In this document: positions 1 through 9,590 of the stretch, piece after piece
Layout of the letters: every line of letters starts with the position of its first letter
Numbering within the stretch: position 1 is the stretch's first letter
Source: Azonexus sp.
Lineage (GTDB): Bacteria; Pseudomonadota; Gammaproteobacteria; Burkholderiales; Rhodocyclaceae
Direction: 5' to 3'
DNA length: 64,000 nt
Assembly: GCA_017983755.1 (NCBI GenBank)
Contig: JAGOAU010000015.1
Coordinates: forward strand, 1 to 64,000
Program-made: the position numbers and the translations under genes
The notes under the pieces: generated by a model
What the model was told of the DNA's origin: nothing
The model's database searches: none
The model's input: the letters and a program-made list of their open reading frames with translations, nothing else

Positions 1-46
1 AGCGCCCCTTGTGACCTCGACTCTCCTTGCACAAAGCCCATAAGCA

Positions 47-80
47 ACAATGCCTGTCATCTCTCGATAACAGGCATTGT
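47..80. repeat. Perfect 11-bp inverted repeat
   Basis: Arms ACAATGCCTGT (47-57) and ACAGGCATTGT (70-80) can form a stem with a 12-nt loop. No U-run follows on the plus strand, so an intrinsic terminator is not clear. It lies downstream of the minus-strand zinc-ribbon gene and may end that transcript or belong to a gene outside the window. Confidence 0.5.
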
Positions 81-136
81 CTCAGTTCAGACACCCCTCA
101 AACGGGTTTTTACACAGTCTGTGCGGCCCGCTTTTT

Positions 137-859
137 TCATTTGTGGGGGCGGATCAGGTTCCAGACCAGTTCGACGCCATCGGCCAGCAGGTCGCCGACG
201 TCGATATCCTCGATGCGCCCTTGACGCTTTTCACGCTGGTAGCGGGATTTGTCCCGTTCGCGCATCACGATGGCATCGCCCAGCGCCTCCACGTCGACCG
301 TCGTCCGCTTGACCTCGGCCTGCTGATAGCGGGCCAGGGCCTGTTCGACGGCGGCCGGGTCGAGGATGGCGATCGGCGAGCGGCAATGGGTACAGGCGTG
401 GTCCTTGCGGATATCGACCGGCGCGCCGCAGCCGTTGCAGCGGATGATGCCGACCTTGGCTGCCAGGGTGCCGATCTCGGCTGCGGTCAACTGCCTGACG
501 AAGCCCTTTTCGATCATGAACTGGGCGAAGGTCGTGAAGCGGCCGTGTTTCTGCAGGCAGCGGTGGTAGTTGAACTGGCCGCCGTGCCTGGCGACGTCCA
601 GCCCCTGCAGCAATCTCTCGCTGCACCGCGGGCAGGCGAGTGGCTCGCGCAGCGGCAGGCGCTGGTCGTCGCGGTGTTCGTGGAGCAGCTTGAACAGTTC
701 GATGATGCCGCCCGGCGTCAGCTGGACGCTCTCGAAATCGTCGAACCAGATGCCCTGGCAGGCGAAGCAAAGGTCGAGGATGACCTCGCCATGCAGATTG
801 CGCTCGAAGCGGTGCTTGACCATGGTCTGGCGGCAGGAAGGACAGGGTGTCGGTTTCAT
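137..859 (-). CDS. Zinc-ribbon (zf-TFIIB type) protein
   Basis: A 240-residue protein with three cysteine-pair zones. The first (C6, C9, C31, C34) fits the zf-TFIIB zinc ribbon; a second lies near residue 100 (CPRC) and a third near residue 165 (CNGC then CTHC), resembling rubredoxin-like zinc knuckles. The C-terminal third is charged and probably helical. I chose the ATG at 859 because it places the first CxxC near the N-terminus, as is usual; an upstream in-frame ATG at 913 would add 18 residues that look non-coding. No membrane segment is seen. The function is unknown; nucleic-acid or protein binding is likely only by analogy. It is divergent from the methyltransferase at 1042. Confidence 0.75.
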   Translation of the reverse strand: MKPTPCPSCRQTMVKHRFERNLHGEVILDLCFACQGIWFDDFESVQLTPGGIIELFKLLHEHRDDQRLPLREPLACPRCSERLLQGLDVARHGGQFNYHRCLQKHGRFTTFAQFMIEKGFVRQLTAAEIGTLAAKVGIIRCNGCGAPVDIRKDHACTHCRSPIAILDPAAVEQALARYQQAEVKRTTVDVEALGDAIVMRERDKSRYQREKRQGRIEDIDVGDLLADGVELVWNLIRPHK

Positions 860-930
860 CGGGAGCGCGGGCGCAACGAGCGGAAACGGAACTATAGCGC
901 AGGCAGTTGTCATCGTTCATCCCGCATGGC

Positions 931-967
931 GCCTGTTGCGGTCGACACCGAAAAAAGGGCAAAAATG
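931..967 (+). repeat. Dispersed GTCGAC-core repeat, copy 1
   Basis: GCCTGTTGCGGTCGAC followed by CGAAAAAAGGGCAAAAATG. Copy 1 lies between the divergent zinc-ribbon and methyltransferase genes. It serves as the reference copy for the other entries. Confidence 0.7.
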
Positions 968-1041
968 AACGGTTGGTGGAAACGTCTGGCATATCACCAT
1001 CGGTTAATATTCAGCACTTCAAGCCATCCGGAACTTGCCCC

Positions 1042-1752
1042 ATGAAAATTGCCGACCCCGCCCAGGATACGCTGGTCAATGAAGCCCGACTCATGCTCGC
1101 CGAGTTGCCGTTCGACGGCGCCCGGGTACTCGAACTGGGCTGCGGCAAGGCGGAAAAAACCCGTCTGCTGGCCGAGACCGGCCGCCCGAGGGAAATCGTC
1201 GCGCTCGAAGTCGATGACATCCAGCACCGGCGCAACCTGCAGATCGCCGACCTGCCGAACGTCCATTTCCGCCACGGCGGCGCCGAGGCGATCCCGGCGG
1301 CCGACGACAGCTTCGACATCGTGCTGATGTTCAAATCGCTGCACCATGTACCGGTGCAATTCATGGACCAGGCATTGGGCGAAATCGCCCGCGTCCTCAA
1401 GCCCGGCGGCCTGGCGTGGATTTCCGAACCGGTGTTCGCCGGCGAACTCAACGAAGTCTTCCGCCTGTTCCACGACGAGCAAGTTGTACGCGAAGCGGCC
1501 TTCGCAGCCATCCGCAAGGCCTTAGACGCCGGCTGCCTGAGCCTGGAAAAGCAGCTTTTCTTCAACACCCGCAGCTTCTTCGAAAGCTTCGCCCAGTTCG
1601 ACCTGCGCATGATCCAGGTCACCCACACCAGTCACCAGCTCTCCCCAGAGCTGTACAGGCAGGTGAAGGAAAAATTCGAGTCCTACCTGACGCCGGAAGG
1701 CGCCACCTTCCTCAATCCGCAGCGCGTGGATTTGTTGCGGAAGGCGGGGTGA
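1042..1752 (+). CDS. Class I SAM-dependent methyltransferase
   Basis: A 236-residue protein with a Rossmann-type methyltransferase fold (Methyltransf_11-like). The SAM-binding motif I is LELGCGKAEK near residues 30-39. A later acidic strand is followed by FDIVLMFKSLHHV, the motif IV zone, and LKPGG is the usual post-IV turn. The C-terminal 90 residues are helical and could form a substrate lid. The substrate is not predictable. The start at 1042 is preferred over an upstream in-frame ATG at 907, which would run through the dispersed repeat. It appears monocistronic. Confidence 0.8.
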   Translation: MKIADPAQDTLVNEARLMLAELPFDGARVLELGCGKAEKTRLLAETGRPREIVALEVDDIQHRRNLQIADLPNVHFRHGGAEAIPAADDSFDIVLMFKSLHHVPVQFMDQALGEIARVLKPGGLAWISEPVFAGELNEVFRLFHDEQVVREAAFAAIRKALDAGCLSLEKQLFFNTRSFFESFAQFDLRMIQVTHTSHQLSPELYRQVKEKFESYLTPEGATFLNPQRVDLLRKAG

Positions 1753-2141
1753 GGGGAATTTTCAGGCTTTTTCAAGGTTGACCGTGGCGGAGGGCGCGCT
1801 GACACAAGGGTATTTCCAGCTTGGCGTGTTTTCCCGAGCGCTTTTGCCGGTTCCATGCATGCGGGCGCCATCAATGTCCGGATGGCGGAGTTGTTACAAG
1901 ACTTCCGCAGGCGGCCACAACCGGACGTGGCAGCTGCCAAGATTCAAGCTGCATGAACGGCAGGTAACGATCCCGATACCAGACGCTCTGCCCTATTGGA
2001 CACTGTTCTGTTTGTCGGCCTTCGCATTCGCCCACAATTAAACAAAGTCCCGAACACGCCTTTATTTCTCAAATTCCATAGGGCTATGTTCAAATAAAAA
2101 ATGTCGTTGAGCTTGAGTAGTTTTTCTGCACAAGGGAGGCA
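1753..2141. other. Intergenic stretch without a credible gene
   Basis: Base composition falls toward the right end. Short open frames exist but none has a good ribosome site or family features. The last 40 bases hold the AGGGAGG ribosome site of the lipoprotein gene. No clear promoter hexamers or terminator hairpin were found. Confidence 0.5.
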
Positions 2142-2678
2142 ATGATGCGACGGCTGAGTTTTCCCACAATAGCTATTGCACTCTTATCGTCGCTGGAAGC
2201 AGGTTGTTTCGGTGGTGTTGTCATGTATATGACCGAATGCAAATCAAGCCTCCCAATTTGCGATTACAAGTACAGCAAGGAAGATTGGGGCCCAACCGAA
2301 AACGCGAAGATAAAGAATCCGCCAAAAATACCTAATACCTTACCGCCAAAGGATGAGTTTTTGGCCGAATGGGGGGTGCCTTCGGAAATAATAACGGTTT
2401 CCGAGGACGAGGTGACGTTGATTTATAAGACCGTAGATATCTGGTGTGGCGTCATTCCAGCATGGGGCGTTGCTGTTCCTCTCATTGCTCCCACTTGTGA
2501 AGGCTTTGACCGCATTACGTTCAAGGGCAACAAGGCGATTTACATACACTTCAAACGGAGGAATGTAGCTGGCATTGCGGCTGCTGTGTCGGCGGTTGGA
2601 GCATCGATGGGAGAAAGTTGTCCCATACCTTGCCGAGAGGTGGCGCCGTTTGTCTGGACAGACTCTCCTGAGCGATAA
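2142..2678 (+). CDS. Putative lipoprotein of unknown function
   Basis: A 178-residue protein with a lipoprotein signal: a basic start, a hydrophobic stretch, and a lipobox ending LEAGC near residue 22. The mature part has several Cys residues and no family that I recognise. AGGGAGG lies just upstream; the second ATG at 2145 has better spacing than the one at 2142. The gene is visibly less GC-rich than its neighbours and uses many A/T-ending codons, which suggests acquisition by transfer. A segment near residue 70 (a conserved-looking EWGxPS motif) resembles small outer-membrane lipoproteins, but this is weak. Confidence 0.6.
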   Translation: MMRRLSFPTIAIALLSSLEAGCFGGVVMYMTECKSSLPICDYKYSKEDWGPTENAKIKNPPKIPNTLPPKDEFLAEWGVPSEIITVSEDEVTLIYKTVDIWCGVIPAWGVAVPLIAPTCEGFDRITFKGNKAIYIHFKRRNVAGIAAAVSAVGASMGESCPIPCREVAPFVWTDSPER

Positions 2679-2968
2679 GTGGAGCCCTGCGGGGTAGCGT
2701 TATCCACGGTGGCGACAGCCGAAGTCGGTCTGGACCGTAAGCTGACGGCGCGGTGGATAGCGCGGTTTTCATGCTCCGAGTTTCTCCTGCGGCAGGCCTG
2801 CGAAGTAGATCGTATAAGGCGTCTGTCCGTCGAAAATCCGCGAGCTTTGGCGGCGGGTTTATGTTCACACATTTGCCAAATCTATTTTAATTGTCATATG
2901 GCAGCGATGGGTCGTGAATACGCGTTGACGGAAAATGAAAAAGGACGTTCGCCGCGCTGGAAGCTGGT
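2679..2968. other. Intergenic stretch, no gene seen
   Basis: This lies between the lipoprotein and the convergent rlhA. It contains an A/T-rich patch around 2870-2900. I see no RNA gene, clear terminator or convincing reading frame. Confidence 0.4.
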
Positions 2969-4867
2969 TCAGCCGCCAGCCGCTGGCCGGATCGTTCCCA
3001 GGTTCAGTTTCACGCCTTTCTTCATCTTGCCGACGACGTGCATCTCGCAGGCCTTGCAGTCGAACTTGAGGATCAGCTTTTCGTTGCCGTTGATCAGCGT
3101 CATCGGGTCGGGCTTCAGGTGCTTCACTTCCTTCGGGCACAGGTTGAAGCTGTAGCGCAGGCAATGACGGGTGATCATCAGCGAGACCATGCCCTTTTCG
3201 TTGCCGGCCTCGTAGGCGTCCTCGATGAGTTTGACGCCGTGCTTTTCGTAGAAGGCGCGGGCTTTGGCGTTGAAGACGTTGCCGAGATAGGTGAGTTCTT
3301 CCTGCGGGTAGGGCACGGGGTTCTCGGCCGGCGTCGCGCGTGGCGGGCGCGGGTGGCTGGCGATGCGGGCGGCGAGCAGGGCCTCGGCGGCTTCGCGGCG
3401 CAGCGCGTTGATGGCGCCGACGGGCAGGAACCACGGCTGCGCCAGCCGCAGTTCGACCGCTTCGGCCCGGAATAGGGTGTTGCCGAACTTGCCGAGGTTT
3501 TCCCTGAGCCTGGCCATCGCCGCCTCGGGGTTCTGGGCCAGCGATTTTTCGGAATTCGGCTCGTTTTTGCGGTCGACCGTAACCGTCACGCCGTCCTCGT
3601 CGTTCAGCGTCAGCGCGAAGCCGTCGGCAGTCTCGGCGAACAGCGCGCGAACCGCGACGCGGCGGTCGGCCGATTCCTTCTCCAGCGCCCGTTCGAATTC
3701 CTGGTCGCGGTTGCGGAAGAGGGTGGCGCCTTCGGTGAGGCCTTCCGGCATCTCGGCGGGAAAGAGCTTTCTGCCCTCGACGCGGTTGATACGCATGCCG
3801 GCGACTTCGCCGTGTGCGTCGTGGAAGCAGACGCCGTCGCCGTTGTGGAAGGTCTGGTCGGTGTTGACCACGAGCCAGCCGTCGCCGATCTCGGCCACCT
3901 CGCCGATCAACTCGCCGACGAAGGCCGGGGAGTCGAAGGCGCCGATGTCGTCCTGGCGGCCGTCAGCGAAATAGTCGGTGTAGCCGCGGTTGAAGGTCTT
4001 GTCCGGCTGCGGCGTGAAGGTGAAGGTTGAGCGGCCGCTGGAGGCACGGCTGAATTCGGGGTGGGTGGCGATGATCTCGTCGAGCAGCGTCCGGTAGTGG
4101 GCGGTGATGTTCTTGACGTAGGAGAGGTCCTTCAGCCGCCCTTCGATCTTGAACGAGCTGACGCCGGCCCGGGCCAGTTCGAGCATGTTGGCGGTCTGGT
4201 TGTTGTCCTTCATCGACAGCAGATGCTGGTTCTCGGTGATGGTCTTGCCCTTGTCGTCGACCAGCGTGTAGGGTAGGCGGCAGGCCTGCGAGCATTCGCC
4301 GCGGTTGGCGCTGCGGCCGGTATGGGCGTGGCTGATGTAGCACTGTCCGGAATAAGCGACACAGAGCGCGCCGTGAACAAAATATTCCAATGCAACAGTG
4401 GTTTGCGAGGCAATGTTAATAATTTCGTTCAAGCTGCATTCGCGGGCCAGGACGATCTGCGAGAAGCCGGCGTCCTCCAGGAATCTCGCCTTGGCGGCGT
4501 TGCGGATGTCGGTCTGCGTGCTGGCGTGCAATTGGATCGGCGGCAGGTCCAACTCCAGCAGGCCCATGTCCTGGATGATCAGCGCGTCGGCGCCTGCTTC
4601 GTAAAGCTGCCAGGCGAGTTGCCGACTTTCTTCGAGTTCGTCGTCACGCAGGATGGTGTTGAGCGCGACGAAAACCTTGGCGCGGTAGCGGTGGGCAAAA
4701 TCGCAAAGGCGTCGGATTTCGGCGACATCGTTGCCGGCACCGTAGCGGGCGCCGAAGGCCGGGCCGCCGATATAGACGGCGTCGGCGCCATGTTTGATGG
4801 CTTCGATGCCGAAATCGGCGTTCTTGGCCGGGGCCAGGAGTTCGAGGGGGTGTTGAATGCGGGTCAT
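2969..4867 (-). CDS. rlhA: U32-family protein, 23S rRNA C2501 hydroxylase type
   Basis: A 632-residue protein, close to E. coli RlhA (about 650). The N-terminal U32 domain starts with ELLAPAKN and GADAVYIGG, hallmark U32 strands. The cysteine cluster around residues 185-200 (GQCY, then GECSQACR) matches the conserved cysteines of U32 hydroxylases thought to hold an iron-sulfur centre. The extra C-terminal domain matches the long RlhA/YdcP branch rather than UbiU/UbiV. In E. coli RlhA hydroxylates cytidine 2501 of 23S rRNA. It starts 6 bp after the methyltransferase at 4874-5695, so the two form an operon. Assignment to RlhA is by architecture; the RNA target here is inferred. Confidence 0.85.
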   Translation of the reverse strand: MTRIQHPLELLAPAKNADFGIEAIKHGADAVYIGGPAFGARYGAGNDVAEIRRLCDFAHRYRAKVFVALNTILRDDELEESRQLAWQLYEAGADALIIQDMGLLELDLPPIQLHASTQTDIRNAAKARFLEDAGFSQIVLARECSLNEIINIASQTTVALEYFVHGALCVAYSGQCYISHAHTGRSANRGECSQACRLPYTLVDDKGKTITENQHLLSMKDNNQTANMLELARAGVSSFKIEGRLKDLSYVKNITAHYRTLLDEIIATHPEFSRASSGRSTFTFTPQPDKTFNRGYTDYFADGRQDDIGAFDSPAFVGELIGEVAEIGDGWLVVNTDQTFHNGDGVCFHDAHGEVAGMRINRVEGRKLFPAEMPEGLTEGATLFRNRDQEFERALEKESADRRVAVRALFAETADGFALTLNDEDGVTVTVDRKNEPNSEKSLAQNPEAAMARLRENLGKFGNTLFRAEAVELRLAQPWFLPVGAINALRREAAEALLAARIASHPRPPRATPAENPVPYPQEELTYLGNVFNAKARAFYEKHGVKLIEDAYEAGNEKGMVSLMITRHCLRYSFNLCPKEVKHLKPDPMTLINGNEKLILKFDCKACEMHVVGKMKKGVKLNLGTIRPAAGG

Positions 4868-4873
4868 GGCGCC

Positions 4874-5695
4874 TTAGTACGTGAAACGCGGGGCGAGTTC
4901 TTCGATATTGAACTCGCGCAGGATGGCCTCGGCGCGTTCGCGGGCGTTCTTGCGCGGATTGCCGCGCTTGCTGGCGATGATCAGCTCGTTCTTCATCGAG
5001 TGCTCCCAGCCGACCAGTTCGGTGACGGTGACGTCGTAGCCGTGCGCTTCGAGCAGCAGGCAGCGCAGCACGTTGGTCAGGTGGCTGCCCAGTTCGCGGG
5101 TGTGGATCGGGTGTCGCCACAGCTCGGAAAGCGGCGTCTTGGCCAGTGATTCGTTCTTTCTGGTACGCATCGCAGCGGCAACTTCGGCCTGGCAACACGG
5201 CACGAGGACGATATGGCGGGCCTGCCTGGTCAACGCGAAACGGATGGCGTCGTCAGTCGCCGTGTTGCAGGCGTGTAGGGCGGTGACGACATCGACACGT
5301 TCGGGTAACTCGGGCGAGGTCAGTGAATCCTCGACCGTGCAGGCGAGGAAGCGCATGCGCTCGAAACCAAGCCGGGTGGCCAGTTCGCGCGATTTTTCCA
5401 CCAGTTCCGGGCGGCTTTCGATGCCGATGATTTCGCCGCTGGCACGCTCCTTGATACAGAGATCGTAGAGGATGAAGCCGAGATATGACTTGCCGGCCCC
5501 GTGGTCGACCAGCGTTTCGGCGCCATCCAGCAACGGTTCGATGAACTGGTAGAGGTGGTAGACCTGCTTGAGCTTGCGCCGGGTGTCCTGGTTGAGCTTG
5601 CCGTCGCGGGTCAGGATATGCAGCTCCTTGAGCAGTTCGATGGACTGCCCGGGACGAATTTCCGGGATCGCGGCGGGTGGGTTCTGCTTTTTCAT
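4874..5695 (-). CDS. SAM-dependent methyltransferase (Methyltransf_32-like)
   Basis: A 273-residue protein. Motif I is VDHGAGKSYLGF near residue 65, the DxGaGkGYLG signature of the Methyltransf_32 family. ALHACNTATD near 140 and VLVPCCQAEV near 166 are also typical. Members of this family are thought to act on RNA or protein, but the substrate is unknown. It is the first gene of a two-gene unit with rlhA, which hints at a role in RNA modification; that is context only. Confidence 0.75.
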   Translation of the reverse strand: MKKQNPPAAIPEIRPGQSIELLKELHILTRDGKLNQDTRRKLKQVYHLYQFIEPLLDGAETLVDHGAGKSYLGFILYDLCIKERASGEIIGIESRPELVEKSRELATRLGFERMRFLACTVEDSLTSPELPERVDVVTALHACNTATDDAIRFALTRQARHIVLVPCCQAEVAAAMRTRKNESLAKTPLSELWRHPIHTRELGSHLTNVLRCLLLEAHGYDVTVTELVGWEHSMKNELIIASKRGNPRKNARERAEAILREFNIEELAPRFTY

Positions 5696-5806
5696 AGGCC
5701 GCGATTATCGCATTTCACGGACCGCAACTTTCGTGTCAACCGAATCCATCGTGTGTCGTTATTAGGCTCATGGTGATCCAACACCGCACAACATACGGAG
5801 ATACAA

Positions 5807-6085
5807 ATGGGTAGCTTGAGCAACGAATCCTTCGAACAATTCCTGGATTCCCTGAAAAAGGCAGGCATCACGATTTCCAACGAAGCCGAGCTGCGCGAGC
5901 GGCTGGCTGAAGCCCAACGCTGGCGTTACGCCTTCCAGACGCTGGCCGCCAACGGCAAGGTCATCGGCATCAACTTCGAGGACCATTCCGACGGTCGCAA
6001 CGAAGCCGAAATCAGCCGCGCCTTCAACGAATTCCAGTTTTCCGAAAAGACCAAGGCTGTCTTTTCCGCCAACCTGAAGCACTGA
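5807..6085 (+). CDS. Small conserved-looking protein, unknown
   Basis: A 92-residue soluble protein without signal peptide or membrane segment. The central part is a charged helix (EAELRERLAEAQRWR, residues 27-41) suited to coiled-coil contact; the rest mixes helix and strand. High-GC codon use like its neighbours and a strong terminator at 6129-6154 support a real monocistronic gene. I recognise no family. Confidence 0.65.
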   Translation: MGSLSNESFEQFLDSLKKAGITISNEAELRERLAEAQRWRYAFQTLAANGKVIGINFEDHSDGRNEAEISRAFNEFQFSEKTKAVFSANLKH

Positions 6086-6128
6086 TCAACGTTTTTGGTG
6101 CCTCGCATCGGCGGGGCGCGAAAGAAGA

Positions 6129-6154
6129 ACGGGCGCCGCAACGGCGCCCGTTTT
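6129..6154 (+). terminator. Intrinsic terminator
   Basis: The stem ACGGGCGCCG / CGGCGCCCGT with a 3-nt loop (CAA) is followed by TTTT. It ends the 5807-6085 gene and may act in both directions against the convergent ettA. Confidence 0.85.
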
Positions 6155-6159
6155 GCATG

Positions 6160-6194
6160 GCCTGTTGCGGTCGACCGCAACAAATGGCCAAAAA
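6160..6194 (+). repeat. Dispersed GTCGAC-core repeat, copy 2 (full palindrome)
   Basis: This copy holds the complete 16-bp palindrome TTGCGGTCGACCGCAA at 6165-6180, then CAAATGGCCAAAAA. It ends exactly at the stop codon of the minus-strand ettA gene. Confidence 0.8.
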
Positions 6195-7859
<1,665 letters not shown>

Positions 7860-7902
7860 TGAGCCTGCCTGTAACTGTGGGTTTTGTGGTGAGAGTCGGA
7901 GA

Positions 7903-8472
7903 TCAGTAGCCGCCGATGTTGATCATGGCATCGACGACGATGCCGGAACCGATCGACAGCAGCAGGATGTCGGAACCGACGCGGACATAGCGATGCCCGA
8001 GCGGCGGGGGCGGCATCTGGTAAATCAGGTCGGGCGGCAGGTCGTAGTAGGCGATGCCCTGCGGCAACGGGCGGCCCTTGTGCCATTTCTTGGCCTGGCC
8101 GGGCGGCATGCAGCCGTTCCCCTTCCTGGCCAGCCCCGGCGGGCAATGGCCGGCGCGGAATTCCGGCGCATAGTATTCATTGACGATCCGGCGATCGTTG
8201 TTGCCGAAATAGAGCTGGATCGAGATGTCGTCGCGCCGATCGTCGTAACGGCGGTCATGGTTGCGGTCGTAGCGACTATCGTAGCGGCTGTCATCATGGC
8301 GCCTGTCGTCATAGCGACGGTCGTCGTCGCGCCGTTCATGCTTGTTGCCGTGGCCATGTTTGCCGCCCTTGTCATCCTTGTCGCCCTTATCGGCGATGGC
8401 GCTGGTGCTTGCCAGCAGGACGCCGAGCGCCAGGGCAGCCAGGCGGGCAGGGGTCAAAGTGCTGTTTTTCAT
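7903..8472 (-). CDS. RcnB-like periplasmic protein with Asp/Arg-rich tract
   Basis: A 189-residue protein with a Sec signal peptide ending ASTSAIA near residue 28. Residues about 29-80 are a low-complexity run of D, R, H, K and Y built from repeated DDRRYD-like units; in DNA this is an imperfect tandem repeat around 8225-8345. The C-terminal part (PPGQAKKW, YYDLPP, PPPPLGHRYVRVG, then a hydrophobic tail) matches the RcnB/CigR-type conserved domain. RcnB in E. coli influences nickel and cobalt homeostasis. Metal binding by the His/Asp tract is plausible but inferred. The start at 8472 gives the signal peptide; an upstream frame extends to 8598 without one. Confidence 0.75.
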   Translation of the reverse strand: MKNSTLTPARLAALALGVLLASTSAIADKGDKDDKGGKHGHGNKHERRDDDRRYDDRRHDDSRYDSRYDRNHDRRYDDRRDDISIQLYFGNNDRRIVNEYYAPEFRAGHCPPGLARKGNGCMPPGQAKKWHKGRPLPQGIAYYDLPPDLIYQMPPPPLGHRYVRVGSDILLLSIGSGIVVDAMINIGGY

Positions 8473-8565
8473 GATGCTTGCCGGAAACGGTGAGGCTGGC
8501 AGTCTACGAGGCTTCGCGGCGCTTGACCAGCCTTGGTCGAACGACGCCAACCTGCCGGTAGACGT

Positions 8566-8595
8566 AAAAAACCCCGGCAAGGTGGGTTGCCGGGG
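8566..8595 (-). terminator. Intrinsic terminator for the bactofilin gene
   Basis: On the minus strand, arms CCCCGGCAA and TTGCCGGGG with a 6-nt loop are followed by a run of six T. It lies 50 bp beyond the bactofilin stop codon. Confidence 0.85.
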
Positions 8596-8644
8596 CAAGC
8601 GGCGGCGTGATCAAGGCCGCCGTGGGAGAGAATCGGAGAGCGGC

Positions 8645-9247
8645 TTAGGTGCCGACGGCACTCAGCGGCGCGATGTTTTCGCCGCGCGCCTTTTGCGGCA
8701 GCGGCTTTTCGTTCAGCGTGTTGATGTCGCCGCACAGTTCGCCGCCTTCGTCGATCACCAGCTTGCCGTAGCGAATCTTGCCGCTGACGCGCCCCGTGGC
8801 ATGCACGATCAGCTGGTGGCGCGCGGTCAGTTCGCCTTCGAAGGTACCGTGGATTTCGGCGATGTCGATGCTGACCTTGCCGGTGAACGAGCCCTGTTCG
8901 GCAATGCGGATGACGCGACTGTCCATCGTCGCCTCGACGCGCCCTTCGACGACCAGCGTATCGCAATCGAGAATCTCGGCGCCCTTGAGCTTGACGTCGG
9001 GGCCGACGATCAGTCGCGCTTCGGAGACAGGGCTTTCGTTCGTTGCCGGCGGCTGTTCCGGTGCTGCTGCGACCACGGATGGCGTAGCGGCCGGCATGGG
9101 TTCAGCCGCGGCAGCTTGGAGCGCCCCCTTGGTCGTGAGGTCGGCAACCGGCTGGACCGGCGTCGAGGAGGCGGTGCCGGACAAAGGGCGCGCATCCTTG
9201 CGGGTAATGACATCGTTGCGGTTGGCAAAGCTGGGTTTGTTGAACAT
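8645..9247 (-). CDS. Bactofilin-family polymer-forming protein
   Basis: A 200-residue protein with a disordered Ala/Pro-rich N-terminus (1-75) and a bactofilin (DUF583) beta-helix from about residue 80 to 180, seen as short repeated strands such as LIVGPDVKLKGAE, LVVEGRVEA and GTFEGELTARHQLIVHATGRVSGKIRYGK taken piecewise. Bactofilins assemble nucleotide-free filaments linked to cell shape, stalks or polar positioning. The longer N-terminus than usual may carry partner-binding motifs. It is monocistronic, with a terminator at 8566-8595. Confidence 0.85.
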   Translation of the reverse strand: MFNKPSFANRNDVITRKDARPLSGTASSTPVQPVADLTTKGALQAAAAEPMPAATPSVVAAAPEQPPATNESPVSEARLIVGPDVKLKGAEILDCDTLVVEGRVEATMDSRVIRIAEQGSFTGKVSIDIAEIHGTFEGELTARHQLIVHATGRVSGKIRYGKLVIDEGGELCGDINTLNEKPLPQKARGENIAPLSAVGT

Positions 9248-9590
9248 CGGATTTCCTTTGGCTGCGCTGAAAATGAAAAAACCATTGCGATAAGTGTGCC
9301 AATGATCGAAAATCCAATTTAAACAACTGTTTGTATTTAATTCTTAAACTGCTTGCGCAGTTCTTTGCAGATCTTTGTCGTGGTGCAGCGACAGCTATTT
9401 GCGATATGTCCGGAAACGCCCATGGTTTCACGGTTCTGGCCTGTCGGCAAAAGGCGACAATAACTTAACATGATGATTATATGAATAAATTTTGTTTTGC
9501 GATCTTGGTTGCTACAGGGAGTCGCAGCGATGGCCTGCTGTCGACAGACCTGCTGCGGTCTACACTTCAATTTTGCCAAAAACGCATTGC
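9248..9590. other. A/T-rich divergent intergenic region
   Basis: A 343-bp gap between the bactofilin gene (minus) and the sensor kinase (plus). The stretch 9300-9500 is much more A/T-rich than the surroundings and probably holds promoters for both sides, but I could not fix hexamers with confidence. A degenerate copy of the dispersed repeat lies at 9549-9584, just before the kinase start. Confidence 0.5.
9549..9584 (+). repeat. Dispersed GTCGAC-core repeat, degenerate copy 3
   Basis: CCTGCTGCGGTCTACA followed by TTTTGCCAAAAACG. The core has decayed at one base (GTCTAC) but the order of parts is kept. It ends 6 bp before the kinase ATG. Confidence 0.5.

Noticed and set aside
1778-2041. An 87-codon frame in the gap after the first methyltransferase
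   Set aside because: No ribosome site, no domain, and a sequence unlike a folded protein; left as intergenic.
2679-3155. A 158-codon frame running from the lipoprotein stop into rlhA
   Set aside because: It overlaps the 3' end of rlhA and has no family features; the start only reflects the preceding stop codon.
8225-8345. A possible CRISPR-like or minisatellite repeat
   Set aside because: Repeated units are codons for Asp/Arg-rich residues inside the RcnB-like gene, without spacers of fixed length.
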